Shown in pieces: positions 1 to 6,056 of a DNA stretch of 6,973 bases. The translations under genes and the position numbers were made by a program. Under the pieces are notes generated by a model that ran no database searches, was not told the origin of the DNA, and saw nothing but the letters and a program-made list of their open reading frames with translations. Source of the stretch: Pseudomonadota bacterium (lineage in GTDB: Bacteria; Pseudomonadota; Alphaproteobacteria; Acetobacterales; Acetobacteraceae); the NCBI GenBank assembly GCA_021808205.1, contig JAKBCD010000091.1, forward strand, positions 1-6,973, read 5' to 3'. Each line of letters opens with the position of its first letter. Positions within the stretch are counted from its first letter, which is position 1.

Positions 1-2
1 CG

Positions 3-1295
3 GAACCTGATTTACAGGACCTCCTGGCCGCCCGCCCGCCATTGCAAATGCACGCGCAGGATGGGCTGTGCCTGGAAGGTGTTCCGCTAAACGCCATAGC
101 CGATGCCCATGGTACCCCGGTTTGGGTTTACGGTGCTGCCACCATGCGCGCCCGCTTTGCCGCCCTGCGTGATGCTTTCGCCGCCGAGGGCGTGCCGATG
201 CACATCCATTACGCGGTGAAGGCCAATGACCATCTCGCCATTCTGAACCTGTTCCGCGAACAAGGGGCCGGGGCAGATGTGGTGTCCATCGGCGAGTTCC
301 TGCGCGCCACCAAGGCGGGCGTCGCGGCGCAGAACATTGTTTATTCCGGCGTCGGCAAATCGGCTTCCGAGCTTGAAACAGCCCTTGGCGCTGGCATCGG
401 GCAGATCAACGTGGAAAGTGCGGAAGAGGTCGAGATGATCTCTGGCATTGCCATGCGCCTTTGCGTGGTGGCGAATATCGCGCTGCGCATGAACCCAGAT
501 GTGGATGCCGGCACCCACGCCAAAATCACCACCGGTCTGGCCGAGAACAAATTCGGCATCGCGGCGGAGGACATCCCTGCCCTTTATGCCCGCGCGGCGA
601 AACTGCCGGGCGTAAAGGCCGTGGGCATCGCCATGCATATCGGCAGCCAGATTCTCTCCACCGAGCCCTATCGCCTCGCCTATGAAAAAGGTGCGGAGAT
701 GATCCGCTCCTTGCGCGAGGCCGGGCAGAGTGTCGAGGTGCTGGATCTCGGCGGCGGGCTTGGCATTGGTTACCAGGATGAACCGGGGCTCAACCCCTCC
801 GCCTTCGCTGCTGTCGTGCGGCAGGTAACAGACGGGCTGGGCGTTAAGCTGATGATGGAGCCAGGGCGCTATCTGGTTGGCCCCGCCGGGCTGCTGGTTG
901 GTTCGGTGATTTTACAAAAACAGGCAGGCAAACGCTTCCTGGTGCTGGATGCGGCGATGAACGAGCTGATGCGCCCGGCCATGTACGAAGCCTGGCACGG
1001 CATTCTGCCCGTGGGTGCTGCGGCTTACCAAAACCCCACCACACCAGCCGATGTGGTGGGGCCAATCTGCGAGAGTGCGGATATTTTCGCCAAAGACCGG
1101 CAACTACCGGATTTGCAGCCGGGTGCGCGTATCGCGCTGCTGGATGCGGGGGCTTATGGTGCTGTAATGAGCAGCGCCTATAATGCCCGCCCCCGTGCCG
1201 CCGCTGTGCTGGTGGATGCTGGCGGGTTTCAGTTAATCACCAAACGCCAGGAAATCGCGGCGTTGTGGGAAGATGAAATTCTGCCTCGCACCTGA
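3..1295 (+). CDS. lysA: Diaminopimelate decarboxylase (5' end probably outside window)
   Basis: LysA removes CO2 from meso-2,6-diaminopimelate to give L-lysine, the last step of the lysine branch of the aspartate pathway; it is a cytosolic PLP enzyme of the alanine racemase-like fold type III. Numbering from the ATG at 48 (415 aa, normal for the family), I see the PLP lysine in HYAVKAND (K58), HIGSQ (197-201), the phosphate-binding GGGLG (235-239), EPGR (271-274), the active-site CES (C341-E342) supplied across the dimer interface, and AGAYG with Y370 followed by the usual SSAYN. The start is uncertain. TTG at 42 and ATG at 48 both lack a purine-rich Shine-Dalgarno at the right distance, and the frame is open with sensible codons (EPDLQDLLAARPPL) back to base 3, so I infer an N-terminal extension beginning outside the window. 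The stop is TGA at 1293. It overlaps the 3' end of a small minus-strand gene. Function is secure; only the start is in doubt. Confidence 0.96.
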   Translation, partial: EPDLQDLLAARPPLQMHAQDGLCLEGVPLNAIADAHGTPVWVYGAATMRARFAALRDAFAAEGVPMHIHYAVKANDHLAILNLFREQGAGADVVSIGEFLRATKAGVAAQNIVYSGVGKSASELETALGAGIGQINVESAEEVEMISGIAMRLCVVANIALRMNPDVDAGTHAKITTGLAENKFGIAAEDIPALYARAAKLPGVKAVGIAMHIGSQILSTEPYRLAYEKGAEMIRSLREAGQSVEVLDLGGGLGIGYQDEPGLNPSAFAAVVRQVTDGLGVKLMMEPGRYLVGPAGLLVGSVILQKQAGKRFLVLDAAMNELMRPAMYEAWHGILPVGAAAYQNPTTPADVVGPICESADIFAKDRQLPDLQPGARIALLDAGAYGAVMSSAYNARPRAAAVLVDAGGFQLITKRQEIAALWEDEILPRT

Positions 1296-1429
1296 GCGGC
1301 TGGTTTGGCGGGGGGCGCCAGAACCGGGGCGGGCGGCTCCTGCTCAGGCTGCTCGCGCAAATCCTGCTCCCTGAAGGCTTCGTTTCCGCCGAATAGCCTC
1401 AGCAGCACTACGCCCAACGCCCAAGACAT
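1229..1429 (-). CDS. Small hypothetical protein (66 aa), antisense to the lysA end
   Basis: I do not recognise this protein. The case for a real gene is its start: reading the minus strand, AAAGGAG sits seven bases before the ATG (1429-1427), the best ribosome-binding site in the window. A longer in-frame version starting at 1486 is possible but has no such site. The product has a hydrophobic N-terminus (MSWALGVVLLRLFGG), too short and arginine-interrupted to be a clear membrane span, then a charged Glu/Gln stretch (about 17-31), a Pro/Ala-rich stretch (about 32-45) and a Ser/Asn-containing tail. About the last 21 residues are coded by DNA that also encodes the lysA C-terminus, so the tail is likely unconstrained. 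It is divergent from the LysR-type gene, and divergently placed genes are often targets of such regulators; that link is inference. It could also be a spurious frame in GC-rich DNA. Confidence 0.45.
   Translation of the reverse strand: MSWALGVVLLRLFGGNEAFREQDLREQPEQEPPAPVLAPPAKPAAQVRGRISSSHNAAISWRLVIN
1302..1325 (+). terminator. Hairpin just after lysA, possible weak terminator
   Basis: Six bases after the lysA stop, GGTT-TGGCG (1302-1310) pairs with CGCCA-G-AACC (1316-1325), giving nine base pairs with one bulged G and a five-G loop. There is no T-tract behind it, so it is not a standard intrinsic terminator. It could stabilise the lysA mRNA 3' end or help factor-dependent termination. The same bases code for the Pro/Ala-rich part of the small opposite-strand gene, so the symmetry may be incidental. 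Confidence 0.3.
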
Positions 1430-1486
1430 CTCACTTCTCCTTTGCTTAACGGAGCTGAGATAGTCCCGGATAGGCATGCGCCTCAA

Positions 1487-1519
1487 ACGAGTATATCGTC
1501 CGCTTCAAATGACTTGAGG
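1487..1519. promoter_or_regulatory. Divergent control region with LysR-type operator dyads
   Basis: Between the small minus-strand gene and the LysR-type gene are two dyads. TCAA-N5-TTGA (1505-1517) has the T-N11-A form typical of LysR-family boxes. ACGA-N5-TCGT (1487-1499) lies 18 bp upstream, centre to centre. CCTCAA (1481-1486) and TTGAGG (1514-1519) also form a wider perfect inverted repeat. The proximal dyad overlaps the GAGG Shine-Dalgarno (1516-1519) of the regulator, which would suit autorepression. On the minus strand, TATACT (complement of 1490-1495) resembles a -10 box for the small gene, but I see no matching -35. Operator function is inferred from position and symmetry only. Confidence 0.4.
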
Positions 1520-1526
1520 TTATGCG

Positions 1527-2411
1527 ATGAAGCGCGGACGCCTGCCACTCACCGCTTTGCGCAGTTTCGAGGCCGCCGGGCGCCACCAGAGCTTCACTTT
1601 GGCGGCAGCGGAATTGCTCGTCTCCCAGGCCGCGATCTCCCGGCAGGTGCGGGAACTGGAAGAGATGCTGGGGCACGACCTCTTCCTTCGCCGCCACCGC
1701 CAGGTGGTGCTAACGGAACGCGGGCAGGCGCTGCTCGGCCGGTTAACGCAGAGCTTCGATGACATGTCCCGCATTCTGGAAGATATCCGCGCCGCCCCAC
1801 CGGACAAGCCCTTGCAGATTAGCGTCGAGCCCTCCTTCGCCGCCTGCTGGCTGGTGCCCCGGCTGAACAATTTCCGCGAAACCTATCCGGATATCGAGGT
1901 GATGATCGTCTCTGAAACGCGGATGATCGAGTTCCGCAGCGGCGAAGCGGAAATCGGCATTCGCTGGAGCGGCGAAGCCAGCTCCTGGCCGCGGATGCAG
2001 GCAAAATTGTTAACGAAGGCGATGATGTCTCCGGTGCTCTCGCCGGACCTGCTGGGTGCAAGCAGCGCACCGCTCACGCCACGAGGTTTGCTGGATCACA
2101 CGCTGCTGCACGAGGAAAAGCGCAGCTACTGGCAGCAATGGTTCGTGGCGGCGGGGCTGGCGGATATCCCCCCGCAGCCGGGCCCGCTTTTCGCCGGCAC
2201 TTCCCTGGCGCTGGATGCCGCCGCGCGCGGGCATGGCGTGGCGCTGGGCGATAATGTGCTGGTGGAGGACATGCTGGCGACGGGCGAGCTGGTGCAGCCT
2301 TTCGCAACCGCGATTCCCTGCGGCGCTTATTGGCTGGTGGCGCCGCATTTCGAGCATTTAAGCCCCGCCGCGCGGATATTCGCAGATTGGTTGATGGCGG
2401 CGTTCGCCTAA
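1527..2411 (+). CDS. LysR-family transcriptional regulator, GcvA-like
   Basis: A 294-aa DNA-binding regulator of normal LysR-family length. The winged helix-turn-helix covers about residues 5-65: LPLTALRSFEAAGRHQSFT, then a recognition-helix region with SQAAISRQVRELEE, and the wing RHRQVVLTERGQALL. This wording (ALRSFEAAGRH, SQAAISRQV) is that of the GcvA/BlaA/AmpR-like branch. The effector-binding domain, two periplasmic-binding-protein-like lobes, covers about 90-294. The ATG has GAGG (1516-1519) seven bases upstream. It is divergent from a small gene and convergent with the GNAT gene, whose stop codon overlaps its own. The effector and target are not determinable here: no glycine-cleavage or beta-lactamase gene is in view, so I give no gene symbol. 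A T-N11-A dyad beside its start suggests it controls its own transcription. Family is certain, role unknown. Confidence 0.93.
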   Translation: MKRGRLPLTALRSFEAAGRHQSFTLAAAELLVSQAAISRQVRELEEMLGHDLFLRRHRQVVLTERGQALLGRLTQSFDDMSRILEDIRAAPPDKPLQISVEPSFAACWLVPRLNNFRETYPDIEVMIVSETRMIEFRSGEAEIGIRWSGEASSWPRMQAKLLTKAMMSPVLSPDLLGASSAPLTPRGLLDHTLLHEEKRSYWQQWFVAAGLADIPPQPGPLFAGTSLALDAAARGHGVALGDNVLVEDMLATGELVQPFATAIPCGAYWLVAPHFEHLSPAARIFADWLMAAFA

Positions 2412-2863
2412 TCCGCCCCGCGCAGCATCTTCACAATCTCAATTTTCGTTCCGTCATCCTGGCGGTATATCTCCCGCCCCAGCGGCATAAAACCACAACG
2501 TTCGTAGAATGGTGCAGCGTTCAGGGTGGCGTTCAACCTCACCTCCCCGCCGCCCGCCATCTCAACGCCGCGCGCCAGCAGACGCCGCCCCAGCCCCTGC
2601 CCCGCCGCTTTCGGCCGCACGAACAGCCGGGTGATCTCGCCGATTGCCGCTTCCACAAAACCAAGCGGCTTAACCCCTTCAATGGCGATGATAACGCCAC
2701 CCTTGGCAATGGCGGCCTCATATTGCGCCACATCCCGCCCGTTCATCCACCCCGCGATCAGTTCGGGGCTGTAATGCGCGGCCGCCAGGCCACGAATGGC
2801 GGCTTCGGTAATCTCATAAAGTGCCCGACCCTCGCCGGGCCGGGCCGGGCGCAGGGTAATCAC
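2408..2863 (-). CDS. GNAT-family N-acetyltransferase (YafP-like)
   Basis: A 151-aa single-domain GCN5-related acetyltransferase, which would move acetyl from acetyl-CoA to an unidentified amine. The acetyl-CoA-binding motif A is at about 78-96 (TRLFVRPKAAGQGLGRRLL), with the K-x-x-G-x-G version of the pyrophosphate loop. Motif B follows with NAAPFYERCGF (115-125), typical of the C-terminal GNAT strand-helix. An N-terminal AHYSPELIAGW (29-39) resembles the YafP group of E. coli; that likeness is from memory. The start is GTG at 2863, overlapping the rnd stop as GTGA, with no strong Shine-Dalgarno of its own, so translation is probably coupled to rnd. Its TAG stop overlaps the TAA of the convergent LysR-type gene by sharing bases 2409-2410. 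Substrate cannot be told from sequence: small molecule or protein N-terminus/lysine are all open. Confidence 0.9.
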   Translation of the reverse strand: MITLRPARPGEGRALYEITEAAIRGLAAAHYSPELIAGWMNGRDVAQYEAAIAKGGVIIAIEGVKPLGFVEAAIGEITRLFVRPKAAGQGLGRRLLARGVEMAGGGEVRLNATLNAAPFYERCGFMPLGREIYRQDDGTKIEIVKMLRGAD

Positions 2864-4023
2864 AATTCAACGATCTTGATCCGCTTGCCCTGGGTGGAAA
2901 GCGCGATTTGCCCGCGAATAAGCCGCAGCGCCGTTTCCCCAAACATCTCCCGCCGCCAACCTTCCAACACCGGGTTGGGAGCATTTTCGTCCAGCGCCAG
3001 CGCCTCGATCTCATCACCGCTCGCCACCAACCGAGCCGCGACATTATTCTTCTCCGCCGTCGCCGCCAGCAGCACTTTCAGCAACGAAACCAGCGCCGGG
3101 GAGGCTTTCGGCGCTTCGCGCTGGCGTTCGGCCTTGGGCATATCCGCCTCCGGCAGCGCCTTGGCCTCGGCAATGGCGGCCAGCAGCGAAACGCCAGATT
3201 TGCCATTGGCGAACCCGGCGGAGATGCCGCGCGCCTTGGCCAGCGCCTCGGCATCGTCGGGTGCCAGCAAGGCGATTTCGGGGATCTGCTCATCCTTCAA
3301 CAACCGCCCGCGCGGAATGTTGATGCGCTGGGCCTCACGCTCGCGCCACGCGGCAATGGCTTTGGCAAGCCCAAGCTGGCGGCGGTTGTTGGAGCGGATT
3401 TTCAGGCGCTCATAAGCGCGTTCAGGATCCACGCGGTAGGTTTCAGGCCGGGTGAGCACGGCCATTTCCCCGGCCAGCCAGTCCAGCCGCGCTTCCCTTT
3501 CCAGCTTGGCTTTCAGCTTCTCATATACTTCGCGCAGATGCGTCACATCCGCCGCGGCGTAATTGATCTGGGATTTGGAAAGCGGCCTGGCCGACCAGTC
3601 CGAGAAGCGGTGGGCTTTGTCGATATGCGCGCCGGTGAGGGAGGCAACCAGACTGTCATACCCCACCTGGTCCCCGAAGCCTGCCACCATCGCGGCCACC
3701 TGGGTATCGAATAGCGGGGTGGGCACGGCATCGAACAGCATCAGGAAAATTTCCACATCCTGCCGGCAGGCATGAAACACCTTCACCACATCCGGCTTCG
3801 CCAGCAGCGCGCCCAGCGGGGCGAGGTCTATTCCTGACGCCTGCGCGTCGACCACCGCTACATCGTTGGCGCCAGCGATCTGCACCAGACAAAGCTCGGG
3901 GTAATAGGTTTTCTCACGCATGAACTCCGTGTCCACCGTAATGAAGTGCTCCCCCTCCAACCGGGTGCAGAGCCCGGCCAAAGCCTCACTGGTGGTGATG
4001 AATTCGATATTGTTTTCGTTCAT
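2860..4023 (-). CDS. rnd: Ribonuclease D
   Basis: RNase D is a 3'-to-5' exoribonuclease that trims tRNA precursors and other stable RNAs in the cytosol. The protein is 387 aa, normal for the family. The DEDDy active site is complete: Exo I DTEF (D31, E33), Exo II CRQDVEIF (D89), and Exo III NYAAADVTHL (Y155, D159). An HRDC RNA/DNA-binding domain follows at about 205-290, beginning near ERAYERLKIRSNNRRQLGLAKAIAAWRE in two pieces, and the last hundred residues form the second helical domain. The ATG at 4023 is preceded on its strand by AAGGGAGAGG, a good ribosome-binding site. It is the first gene of a two-gene unit with the GNAT gene (GTGA overlap) and is divergent from aspS, an arrangement common in Alphaproteobacteria. 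No residue is missing; function is confident. Confidence 0.96.
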   Translation of the reverse strand: MNENNIEFITTSEALAGLCTRLEGEHFITVDTEFMREKTYYPELCLVQIAGANDVAVVDAQASGIDLAPLGALLAKPDVVKVFHACRQDVEIFLMLFDAVPTPLFDTQVAAMVAGFGDQVGYDSLVASLTGAHIDKAHRFSDWSARPLSKSQINYAAADVTHLREVYEKLKAKLEREARLDWLAGEMAVLTRPETYRVDPERAYERLKIRSNNRRQLGLAKAIAAWREREAQRINIPRGRLLKDEQIPEIALLAPDDAEALAKARGISAGFANGKSGVSLLAAIAEAKALPEADMPKAERQREAPKASPALVSLLKVLLAATAEKNNVAARLVASGDEIEALALDENAPNPVLEGWRREMFGETALRLIRGQIALSTQGKRIKIVEL

Positions 4024-4048
4024 GCCTCTCCCTTAGCGTTACAGAAGC

Positions 4049-4077
4049 TTGACAGGAAGCAGGTCCCGGTTTCTTTC
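4049..4077 (+). promoter_or_regulatory. Candidate aspS promoter, possibly giving a leaderless mRNA
   Basis: A perfect TTGACA -35 box (4049-4054) lies in the 61-bp rnd/aspS spacer. At 17-bp spacing the -10 position (4072-4077) reads TCTTTC, a poor match to TATAAT. Transcription from such a promoter would begin at about 4084-4085, that is on the aspS ATG itself. This agrees with the lack of a Shine-Dalgarno before that ATG; the nearest purine run (4055-4063) is more than 20 bases away. The -35 is seen; promoter activity and start point are inferred. Confidence 0.4.
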
Positions 4078-4084
4078 CCCGCCC

Positions 4085-5881
4085 ATGGAACAGATTCACG
4101 CCTACCGCACCCACAACTGCGCCGCCCTCCGCGCGGCAGATATTGGCCAGACGGCCCGGCTTTCCGGCTGGGTGCACGCCAAGCGCGACCATGGCGGGTT
4201 GCTGTTCATCGATCTGCGCGACCATTTCGGCCTCACCCAATGCGTGTTCGCGGCGGGCTCGGCGGCGTTCGCGGCAGCGGAATCAACAAGGGTTGAATCG
4301 GTCATCACCGTCACGGGCGAGGTTGTGGCCCGGGCTGAGGGCACCACCAACGCCCGCCTGCCCACCGGCCATGTCGAGCTGCGTGTGGCGGCGATGGTGC
4401 TGGAAGGCCCGGCGGACGTACTGCCCATGCAGGTGGCGGGCAGTGAGAACTACCCGGACGAGCTACGGCTGAAATACCGCTTTCTGGATTTGCGCCGCGA
4501 GCAGGTGCACAAAAACATCATGCTACGCGCGGGCGTTATCTCCAGCTTCCGCCGCCGCATGATCGAGGCCAATTTCACCGAATTCCAGACGCCGATCCTC
4601 ACCGCCTCCAGCCCTGAAGGGGCGCGGGACTTCCTGGTGCCCGCCCGCAACCATCCGGGTAAGTTCTACGCGCTGCCCCAGGCCCCGCAGCAATTCAAGC
4701 AACTGCTGATGGTGGCCGGGTTCGACCGTTATTTCCAAATCGCCCCGTGCTTTCGCGATGAAGCCTCCCGCGCCGACCGTTCGCCCGGCGAGTTCTACCA
4801 ACTCGATTTCGAGATGAGCTTCGTGACTCAGGAAGACGTGTTCAACACCATCGAGCCGATTCTGCATGGCGTGTTCGATGAATTTTCTGCCGGGCGGGAT
4901 GTCGGCAAGCCGCCTTTCGAACGGATCGCCTACGACACCTCGATGCTGAAATATGGCTCGGACAAGCCGGATCTGCGCAACCCGATCATTATTTCAGACG
5001 TAACCGAAGCCTTCCGGGATTCTTCCTTCGGGCTGTTCGCCAAAATTGTTGAAGCCGGGGGCATCGTGCGCGCCATTCCTGCACCGGGTGCGGGCGGCAA
5101 TCCGCGTAGCTTCTTTGACAAGCTGAATGAATGGGCCCGCGCCGAAGGCGCTGGGGGCTTGGGCTACATCACCTTCAACGAAGCCGGTGCCCAAGGCCCG
5201 ATTGCCAAAAATCTGGCACCTGAGCGCGCCGAAGCCATCCGCGAAGCGTGTGGCCTCAAGGCAGGAGACGCCGTGTTCTTTGCCGCTGGCAAGGCAGAGG
5301 CCGCCGCTAAGTTCGCGGGGGCGGTGCGCACCAAGCTCGGCAATGATCTCGGCCTCATCAAGGAGGGCGAATTCAAATTCTGCTGGATCGTCGATTTCCC
5401 GATGTTCGAATACGACGAGGAGCTGAAGCAGGTCGTGTTCTCCCACAACCCGTTCTCCATGCCCCAGGGCGGGATGGAGGCGCTGGAAACCCAGGATCCG
5501 CTGACCATCAAGGCCTTCCAGTACGATATCGTGTGTAACGGCATCGAGCTTTCCTCCGGCGCCATCCGTAACCACCGCGCCGATGTAATGCTGAAAGCCT
5601 TCGAGATTGCGGGCTACGGCCCGGAAGAGGTGGAAGCCCGGTTTGGCGGCATGCTGAACGCCTTCCGCTATGGCGCACCCCCGCATGGCGGCTCCGCCCC
5701 GGGCATCGACCGGATTGTGATGCTGCTGGCTGATGAGCCCAACATCCGCGAGGTCATCGCCTTCCCGCTCAACCAGCAGGGCGAGGATTTGATGATGGGC
5801 GCACCCGCGCCCATCCCGGCCAACCGCCTGAAAGAACTCTCCATCGCCCTGGCCCTGCCGCCGAAAGTGGTGAAGAGCTAA
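4085..5881 (+). CDS. aspS: Aspartyl-tRNA synthetase, predicted non-discriminating (Asp/Asn)
   Basis: A class IIb synthetase that charges tRNA with aspartate. I chose ATG 4085 (598 aa, usual bacterial length), since [22 protein letters not shown] matches the normal N-terminus; an upstream in-frame TTG at 4049 would add 12 atypical residues. The anticodon-binding OB-fold covers about 1-110. The catalytic core shows the SPEGARDF loop (from 176), QAPQQFKQ (from Q199), motif 2 FRDE (223-226) followed by [18 protein letters not shown], and motif 3 ending GIDR (R543). The bacterial GAD insertion lies between motifs 2 and 3 (about 300-430). In the OB-fold, H36 in RDHGG and G86 in AEGTTN correspond to the His/Gly pair known from the Pseudomonas aeruginosa enzyme that also mischarges tRNA-Asn, whereas E. 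coli has Leu/Lys. The product is then Asp-tRNA-Asn, converted by GatCAB. It is divergent from rnd and followed by an intrinsic terminator. Confidence 0.97.
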   Translation: MEQIHAYRTHNCAALRAADIGQTARLSGWVHAKRDHGGLLFIDLRDHFGLTQCVFAAGSAAFAAAESTRVESVITVTGEVVARAEGTTNARLPTGHVELRVAAMVLEGPADVLPMQVAGSENYPDELRLKYRFLDLRREQVHKNIMLRAGVISSFRRRMIEANFTEFQTPILTASSPEGARDFLVPARNHPGKFYALPQAPQQFKQLLMVAGFDRYFQIAPCFRDEASRADRSPGEFYQLDFEMSFVTQEDVFNTIEPILHGVFDEFSAGRDVGKPPFERIAYDTSMLKYGSDKPDLRNPIIISDVTEAFRDSSFGLFAKIVEAGGIVRAIPAPGAGGNPRSFFDKLNEWARAEGAGGLGYITFNEAGAQGPIAKNLAPERAEAIREACGLKAGDAVFFAAGKAEAAAKFAGAVRTKLGNDLGLIKEGEFKFCWIVDFPMFEYDEELKQVVFSHNPFSMPQGGMEALETQDPLTIKAFQYDIVCNGIELSSGAIRNHRADVMLKAFEIAGYGPEEVEARFGGMLNAFRYGAPPHGGSAPGIDRIVMLLADEPNIREVIAFPLNQQGEDLMMGAPAPIPANRLKELSIALALPPKVVKS

Positions 5882-5906
5882 AACGCCTTATCTTTCAAGG
5901 GTTTTC

Positions 5907-5942
5907 AAATGCCGCCTTTCATTCCGCAAGGCGGTATTTTTT
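5907..5942 (+). terminator. Rho-independent terminator of aspS
   Basis: Twenty-five bases after the aspS stop is a strong stem: ATGCCGCCTT (5909-5918) pairs with AAGGCGGTAT (5928-5937), with one G-U pair and a nine-base loop. The stem can extend two A-U pairs outward, and a run of six T (5937-5942) follows. This isolates aspS from the GDSL hydrolase gene downstream, which therefore needs its own promoter. Confidence 0.92.
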
Positions 5943-5961
5943 CGTTGCCGCACAGAAATTC

Positions 5962-6048
5962 TTGACAACAACTCAGAATCCTTTTTTGGTTCACAGGCTA
6001 ACCATTGCGTGATAAAAAGAGCGCAAACGTAAAGACGAAAAAAGGGAG
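5962..6048 (+). promoter_or_regulatory. Upstream region of the GDSL hydrolase: candidate promoter parts and RBS
   Basis: Beyond the aspS terminator the sequence becomes A/T-rich, unlike the genes around it. A perfect TTGACA is at 5962-5967, but no good -10 lies 16-18 bp after it. A separate TGNGATAAAA-like element is at 6008-6016 (GATAAA at 6011), resembling an extended -10 with only a weak upstream TTGGTT (5986-5991). The ribosome-binding site GGGAG (6044-6048) is clear, eight bases before ATG 6057. A promoter must exist here, but its exact boxes are uncertain. Confidence 0.4.
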
Positions 6049-6056
6049 ACACGACC

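Noticed and set aside
2833..2850. Short tandem GGGCC-like repeat
   Set aside because: About three short units lying within the GNAT N-terminal codons (RPARPGEG); explained by coding sequence and high GC.
2330..3415. Long plus-strand open frame (361 aa) opposite the GNAT gene and rnd
   Set aside because: It lies antisense to two well-supported genes, is rich in Arg/Pro/Ser/Ala low-complexity sequence, and has no recognisable domain; this is typical of GC-rich shadow frames.
4994..5686. Minus-strand 230-aa open frame opposite aspS
   Set aside because: Antisense to a conserved synthetase core, with no RBS or family motif; a codon-bias artefact.
5886..5900. CCTT/AAGG inverted repeat directly after the aspS stop
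   Set aside because: Only four base pairs, and the strong terminator follows immediately.
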